NCBI GenBank assembly: GCA_902797555.1
Contig: CADBTM010000108.1
Span: 1 to 10,014 of the forward strand
Origin: Oscillospiraceae bacterium
Lineage (GTDB): Bacteria > Bacillota > Clostridia > Oscillospirales > Butyricicoccaceae
Direction: 5' to 3'
Length of the DNA stretch: 10,014 bases
The position numbers were made by a program, and so were the translations under genes. The notes under the pieces were generated by a model, which saw only the letters and a list, made by a program, of their open reading frames with translations, made no database searches and had not been told where the DNA came from. Below are positions 6,613 to 10,014 of this stretch, piece after piece. How positions within the stretch are numbered: the first letter of the stretch is position 1; the number at the start of each line of letters is the position of its first letter.

Positions 6613-6705
6613 TGCTCTTTCCCGCGATAAAGTGATAGCGCGGCAGTGTAAAAGCGGGCTACTCCGCAAGCACAGAAAAGAAGACAAAAAAGCTTTTGTC
6701 AATGC
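6605..6705. repeat. Direct repeat TTTGTCAATGC and two dyads between the divergent MATE and hutH promoters
   Basis: TTTGTCAATGC occurs at 6605-6615 (covering the MATE -35) and again at 6695-6705 (just before the hutH -35). Between them, CCGCGATA (6622-6629) and TAGCGCGG (6636-6643) form an imperfect 22-base dyad, and GACAAAA (6683-6689) with TTTTGTC (6694-6700) forms a second dyad that includes the second repeat copy. This looks like a regulatory region, but no binding protein can be assigned. Confidence 0.5.
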
Positions 6706-6706
6706 G

Positions 6707-6735
6707 TTGACCCCTTTTCTTCTATGTTGTAAACT
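6707..6735 (+). promoter_or_regulatory. Probable hutH promoter
   Basis: TTGACC (6707-6712, 5 of 6) is followed after 17 bases by TAAACT (6730-6735, 4 of 6). Transcription would begin near 6742, leaving a leader of about 54 bases that contains a small GGCGG/CCGTC hairpin (around 6757-6769). The GACAAAA/TTTTGTC dyad sits directly upstream of the -35, and a 13-base sequence shared with the yerC promoter region lies in the spacer. Confidence 0.6.
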
Positions 6736-6795
6736 AAAATCAAGTAAAAAACACAGGCGGAAACCGTCATTTCCACCAAGCAAGGAGGCTTTTAT

Positions 6796-8361
6796 ATGCA
6801 CGATCCCAGAGCCATTACCTCCGTCCTTTTGGACGGGCAGAGCCTGACACTGGAATCCTTTGTGGCTGTCGCCCGCTATCACGCTCAGGTGCGTCTGGCA
6901 CCCGAGGCCATGGAAGCGCTTGTCCGCTCCCGTGCGCTGGCCGAAAAAATCGCCGGCGACGGAAGAGTGGCCTACGGCATCACCACCGGCTTTGGTGACT
7001 TTGCCACCGTGGCTGTCTCGGAGGATATGAGCAGCCAGCTTTCCACCAATCTGATCCTCAGCCACTGCACCGGAACGGGCGACCCCTACTCCGAGGAGGA
7101 AGCCCGGGGCATGATGCTGCTGCGCGCCAACGCCCTCTGCAGGGGCATCAGCGGTGTGCGTCCCGTGCTGGTGGAGATGCTGGTGGAAATGCTCAACAAG
7201 AACGTCGTGCCCTATATCCCCCAAACGGGCTCGCTGGGCGCCTCCGGCGATCTGGCGCCCCTGTCCCACATGGGTCTGGTGCTGCTGGGTCGGGGTCAGG
7301 CGTGGTACAAGGGCGAGCTGCTCTCCGGCCGGGAGGCCATGGAGCGCGCCGGGATCCCCGTGCTGGACACCCTTGTTTCCAAGGAAGGTCTGGGCATCAC
7401 CAACGGCACCTGCGCCATGACCAGCGTGGGGGCACTCCATCTGTATGACACCATTCTGTCCGCCCGCATGGCCGATCTCATCGCCTCCCTCACCCTCACC
7501 GCCCTCACCGGCCAGCTGGACGCCTTTCAGGAGCGGATGCACACTGTCCGCGGCCACAAGGGTCAGATCCGCGTGGCGAAAAACATGCGTCTGCTCACCG
7601 AGGGCTGCGAGATCCTGCAAAAGGCACAGGGCCTGCGGGTGCAGGACGCCTACGCCCTCCGCTGCATTCCTCAGGTGCACGGCGCCATCCGCGACGCCCT
7701 GGCCTTTGTCCGGGAAAAGGTGGAGATCGAGCTCAACGCCGTCACCGACAATCCCCTGCTCTTCCCCGAGGATGAGGCCGTCATTTCGGGCGGCAATTTC
7801 CACGGCGAGCCCATGGCGCTGCCCTTTGACTTTTTGGGCATCGCCTGCTCCGAGATCGCCAGCATTTCCGAGCGCCGCATCGAGCGCATGGTCAACGCCG
7901 CCCTGTCCAACGGACTGACCCGCTTTCTCACCACCGAGGGCGGCGTCAACAGCGGCTTTATGATCGTCCAATATACCGCCGCCTCCATGGCGTCGGAAAA
8001 CAAGGTGCTTGCCCATCCCGCTTCGGTGGACACCATCCCCTCCTCTGCCAATCAGGAGGACTTTGTCTCCATGGGCACGACGGCCGCAAGAAAAGCGGGT
8101 ACCATTCTGGAAAATACCCGCTCTGTTCTCGCTTATGAACTTCTTACTGCCTGTCAGGCCATCGATATCCGCCGCCGCGTGGGCGGCTGCGGCACAGGGC
8201 TCTCCCCCATCGGCGAGGCCGTCTATGCTCTGGTCCGGGAAAAGGTGGACTTTATGGAGGTCGACCGGGAGCTGTGGCCGGACATCCGCGCCGTGGAGGC
8301 GCTGGTGCGGTCGGAGGCGCTCAACGATCTGCTGGAGCGCATGGTTCCCGATTTTGAATAA
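6796..8361 (+). CDS. hutH: Histidine ammonia-lyase
   Basis: HutH removes ammonia from L-histidine to give trans-urocanate, the first step of histidine degradation, in the cytoplasm. The 521-residue length is normal for the family. The signature GSLGASGDLAPLSH (residues 145-158) contains the Ala149-Ser150-Gly151 triad that cyclises to the MIO electrophile. Other family positions are present: YGITTGFG (60-67) with the catalytic-type Tyr60, SHCTG with His90, TNG with Asn203, QDAYALRCIPQVHG (283-296), TDNP (317-320) and SSANQED (416-422). The set favours histidine over phenylalanine or tyrosine as substrate (HAL-like SHCTG), although MIO enzymes can be misassigned. AAGGAGG with 7 bases to the ATG fixes the start. 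Together with hutU downstream it forms the hut pathway; the gene meets the opposing yerC gene 3 bases after its stop, with no terminator between them. Confidence 0.95.
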   Translation: MHDPRAITSVLLDGQSLTLESFVAVARYHAQVRLAPEAMEALVRSRALAEKIAGDGRVAYGITTGFGDFATVAVSEDMSSQLSTNLILSHCTGTGDPYSEEEARGMMLLRANALCRGISGVRPVLVEMLVEMLNKNVVPYIPQTGSLGASGDLAPLSHMGLVLLGRGQAWYKGELLSGREAMERAGIPVLDTLVSKEGLGITNGTCAMTSVGALHLYDTILSARMADLIASLTLTALTGQLDAFQERMHTVRGHKGQIRVAKNMRLLTEGCEILQKAQGLRVQDAYALRCIPQVHGAIRDALAFVREKVEIELNAVTDNPLLFPEDEAVISGGNFHGEPMALPFDFLGIACSEIASISERRIERMVNAALSNGLTRFLTTEGGVNSGFMIVQYTAASMASENKVLAHPASVDTIPSSANQEDFVSMGTTAARKAGTILENTRSVLAYELLTACQAIDIRRRVGGCGTGLSPIGEAVYALVREKVDFMEVDRELWPDIRAVEALVRSEALNDLLERMVPDFE

Positions 8362-8364
8362 ACC

Positions 8365-8658
8365 TCAGTCCCGCTTTTTGCCCAGTGCGGCGTGATACCC
8401 GCCCTTGCCGAACTGGAGCGCGGTGTTTACCCGGGTGATGGTGGCGCTGCTCACCGGGATCTTCTGCCGGATGCTTTCATAGGTCTCCCCGGCCAGAAGA
8501 TGCTTTGCCACCTGCAGCCGCTGGGAAAAAAGCATCAGCTCCTGCACGGTGCAAAGATCCTCAAAAAACGCCCTGCATTCCTGCGGATCGTCGAGAGCGG
8601 CGATGACCTGCATCAGCTCTTCGATGCCTTCGCTTGCTTCCGCTGTGGGATTGCGCAC
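8365..8658 (-). CDS. yerC: YerC/YecD-family TrpR-related DNA-binding regulator
   Basis: The 97-residue protein matches the TrpR-like YerC/YecD family in length and pattern: an N-terminal helical part with DLCTVQELMLFSQRLQVAK (34-52), then a helix-turn-helix at about 58-80 (GETYESIRQKIPVSSATITRVNTAL) and the typical FGKGGY at 83-88. It begins with GTG at 8658-8656, supported by GGGAGG with 7 bases spacing; no better ATG exists. TrpR-family proteins bind DNA as dimers and sense small ligands, often amino acids. Members of this family have been proposed from comparative genomics as histidine-responsive regulators (HisR) in Gram-positive bacteria; this is recalled and unchecked. Lying antisense between hutH and hutU, it is the obvious candidate regulator of the hut genes. 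The first residue is read as Met. Confidence 0.9.
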   Translation of the reverse strand: MRNPTAEASEGIEELMQVIAALDDPQECRAFFEDLCTVQELMLFSQRLQVAKHLLAGETYESIRQKIPVSSATITRVNTALQFGKGGYHAALGKKRD

Positions 8659-8689
8659 GGTGACCCCTCCCTTTGGGTTGTTTTGATTC

Positions 8690-8702
8690 TTTCTTCTATC
8701 TT
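8690..8702. promoter_or_regulatory. 13-base element shared with the hutH promoter: candidate operator
   Basis: TTTCTTCTATCTT here overlaps the yerC -10. TTTCTTCTATGTT at 6716-6728 lies between the -35 and -10 of the hutH promoter. They differ at one base. Matching copies in two promoters of one pathway, one of them in front of the putative regulator, would suit autoregulated control. The sequence is pyrimidine-rich and not palindromic, so chance is a real alternative. Confidence 0.35.
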
Positions 8703-8727
8703 ACTGGATTTCCCCCGTTTTCGTCAA
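8698..8727 (-). promoter_or_regulatory. Probable yerC promoter
   Basis: On the minus strand TTGACG (8727-8722, 5 of 6) and TAAGAT (8703-8698, 4 of 6) are separated by 18 bases. The start would be near 8691, about 33 bases before the GTG. It lies in the 123-base gap between the divergent yerC and hutU genes, so a regulator bound here could affect both. Confidence 0.62.
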
Positions 8728-8765
8728 TAGTCTGCCGCAAGGAAAAATTGTTTTTTCGATATGAT

Positions 8766-8774
8766 AAAAGGAGG
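8766..8774 (+). promoter_or_regulatory. Ribosome binding site that sets the hutU start
   Basis: AAAAGGAGG ends 7 bases before the ATG at 8782. An in-frame ATG also exists at 8761, but it lies 5' of this site and has no site of its own, so 8782 is the chosen start. TATGAT at 8760-8765 resembles a -10 box, but it would start transcription inside the ribosome site and has no -35 partner. Confidence 0.8.
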
Positions 8775-8781
8775 TCTCCCT

Positions 8782-10014
8782 ATGGAATTTCGCCCGCAAG
8801 ACGCAATGACGATCCGTCTGGACGACGAGCTGCCCGCCTATCCCGCCTTTGAGCCGGGGCATCGCCGCGCACCCCGTCGGGAGGCGCATCTCTCTCAGGC
8901 CGACAAGGCTCTCGCCATCCGCAACGCCCTGCGCTATATCCCCAAGCAGCATCACGCCCAGATGGCAAAGGAATTTGCACAGGAGCTGGAGGAGCACGGC
9001 CGCATCTATGGCTATCGCTTCCGCCCGGAGGGGCGCATCTGGGGCAAGCCCATCGACGAATACAAAGGCAACTGCGTCGAGGCAAAGGCCTTTCAGGTGA
9101 TGATCGACAACAATCTGGATTTTGACGTGGCGCTTTACCCCTACGAGCTGGTGACCTACGGCGAGACCGGTCAGGTGTGCCAGAACTGGATGCAGTACCG
9201 CCTCATCAAGAAATACCTGGAGGTCATGACCGACGAGCAGACGCTGGTGGTCATGTCCGGCCACCCGCTGGGTCTGTTTCATTCCCACAAGCTGGCGCCC
9301 CGGTGCATCATCACCAACGGTCTGATGGTGGGTGCCTTTGACGATCAGAAAAACTTTAACCGCGCCGCCGCGCTGGGCGTGGCCAACTACGGTCAGATGA
9401 CCGCCGGCGGATGGATGTATATCGGTCCGCAGGGCATCGTCCACGGCACCTTCAACACCCTGCTCAACGCCGGACGGCTCAAGCTGGGCATCCCCGAGGA
9501 CGGCAACCTGGCGGGACGTCTGTTCGTCTCCGCCGGTCTGGGCGGCATGAGCGGCGCCCAGGGCAAGGCGGCCTATATTGCCGGGGCGGTGTCCATCATC
9601 GCCGAGGTGGACGACAGCCGCATCGACACCCGCTATACCCAGGGCTGGGTGAACGAGCGCACCGATTCTCTTGAGGAAGCGCTGTCCATGGCCCGCGCCC
9701 ACCTGAAGGACAAGACGGCCTGCGCCATCGCCTATCACGGCAACATCGTCGATCTGCTGGAATACCTGTATGATAACAACGTTCCCGTGGATCTGATGAG
9801 CGATCAGACCTCCTGCCACGTCCCCTATGACGGCGGCTATTGCCCCCAGGGTCTCACCTTTGCCCAGCGCACCGAGATGCTGGACAAGGATCCCGAGGGC
9901 TTCCGGGTGCTGGTGGACAAGTCTCTGCGCCACCATTACGAGATGATCTGCAAGTTCCACGACCGCGGCACTTATTTCTTCGACTATGGCAACAGCTTCC
10001 TCAAGGCCGTTTTC
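8782..10014 (+). CDS. hutU: Urocanate hydratase (partial, 3' end beyond window)
   Basis: HutU hydrates urocanate to 4-imidazolone-5-propionate using tightly bound NAD, the step after HutH. The window holds 411 codons with no stop. Family motifs in order are YKGNC (94-98), LVTYGETG (123-130), NYGQMTAGGWMYIGPQG (202-218), LFVSAGLGGMSGAQ (247-260, dinucleotide-binding type), YTQGWVNERTDSL (285-297) and SDQTSCH (340-346). In the classical enzymes of about 555 residues the YGQMTAG motif lies near residue 128, so this protein carries about 75 extra N-terminal residues and probably belongs to the longer form (about 670 residues) of Firmicutes and Bacteroidetes. The active-site region with the later conserved cysteine is beyond the window. 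No clear promoter of its own is seen. It may be reached by read-through from hutH or use a promoter I cannot recognise. Confidence 0.95.
   Translation, partial: MEFRPQDAMTIRLDDELPAYPAFEPGHRRAPRREAHLSQADKALAIRNALRYIPKQHHAQMAKEFAQELEEHGRIYGYRFRPEGRIWGKPIDEYKGNCVEAKAFQVMIDNNLDFDVALYPYELVTYGETGQVCQNWMQYRLIKKYLEVMTDEQTLVVMSGHPLGLFHSHKLAPRCIITNGLMVGAFDDQKNFNRAAALGVANYGQMTAGGWMYIGPQGIVHGTFNTLLNAGRLKLGIPEDGNLAGRLFVSAGLGGMSGAQGKAAYIAGAVSIIAEVDDSRIDTRYTQGWVNERTDSLEEALSMARAHLKDKTACAIAYHGNIVDLLEYLYDNNVPVDLMSDQTSCHVPYDGGYCPQGLTFAQRTEMLDKDPEGFRVLVDKSLRHHYEMICKFHDRGTYFFDYGNSFLKAVF

Noticed and set aside
6304..8016. A 570-codon minus-strand open frame opposite hutH that runs into the MATE start region
   Set aside because: It overlaps the confidently identified hutH, covers promoter and leader sequence, and its Gly/His/Gln-rich translation has no family signature. 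It is a GC-rich shadow frame.
8760..8765. TATGAT as a -10 box for hutU
   Set aside because: No -35 lies at a suitable distance, and the transcript would start inside the ribosome binding site.
8701..9960. A 419-codon minus-strand open frame opposite hutU
   Set aside because: hutU is unmistakable on the plus strand. The opposite frame lacks a ribosome site and domain, and it would cover the hutU/yerC promoter region.
1..10014. CRISPR arrays, tRNA or rRNA genes, insertion sequences, attachment sites, toxin-antitoxin pairs
   Set aside because: No regularly spaced repeats, no cloverleaf-like sequence, no transposase or integrase motifs and no small paired genes were seen on either strand.

Overview
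The window is a GC-rich, gene-dense bacterial chromosome segment. Lipoprotein signal, strong AGGAGG-type ribosome binding sites, sigma-A-like promoters and intrinsic terminators with long U-runs all suggest a Gram-positive anaerobe of the high-GC Clostridia (Oscillospiraceae-like gut bacteria). That placement is inferred from gene content and style, not from a marker gene. I see no phage, transposon, CRISPR, tRNA or rRNA sequence.

Layout. Bases 1-63 are the last codons of an unidentified plus-strand gene. A symmetrical terminator (74-107) separates it from a minus-strand block that runs leftward from about 5150 to 119. In order of transcription this block holds a leucine-rich-repeat protein (5096-4122), a DUF2201/von Willebrand A (vWA) protein (4109-2757), a MoxR-like AAA ATPase (2744-1224) and, after 76 bases, a DUF4349 lipoprotein (1147-119). 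The first three genes are separated by exactly 12 bases each and share one reading frame. They look like a tripartite MoxR/vWA chaperone-type module with an LRR partner. An extended -10 promoter with an overlapping inverted repeat lies in front of it.

Upstream of that block, also on the minus strand, is a MATE-family efflux transporter (6467-5166). Its terminator overlaps its own stop codon. Its 328-base upstream region holds a near-perfect sigma-A promoter, a compact hairpin/pseudoknot-capable leader and a strong intrinsic terminator placed before the ribosome binding site, which is the layout of a riboswitch or attenuator. I cannot match the leader to a known class.

The right third is histidine degradation. 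hutH (histidine ammonia-lyase, 6796-8361) and hutU (urocanate hydratase, from 8782 and cut by the window edge) are on the plus strand. Between them, in the opposite direction, sits a small TrpR-like regulator of the YerC/YecD family (8658-8365). It converges on hutH with a 3-base gap and diverges from hutU. HutH makes urocanate and HutU converts it to imidazolone propionate; the regulator is a natural candidate for controlling both. A 13-base near-repeat occurs in both the hutH promoter region and the yerC promoter.

The most interesting points are the unassigned attenuator leader of the MATE gene, the LRR-vWA-MoxR module, and the embedded antisense regulator in the hut cluster.
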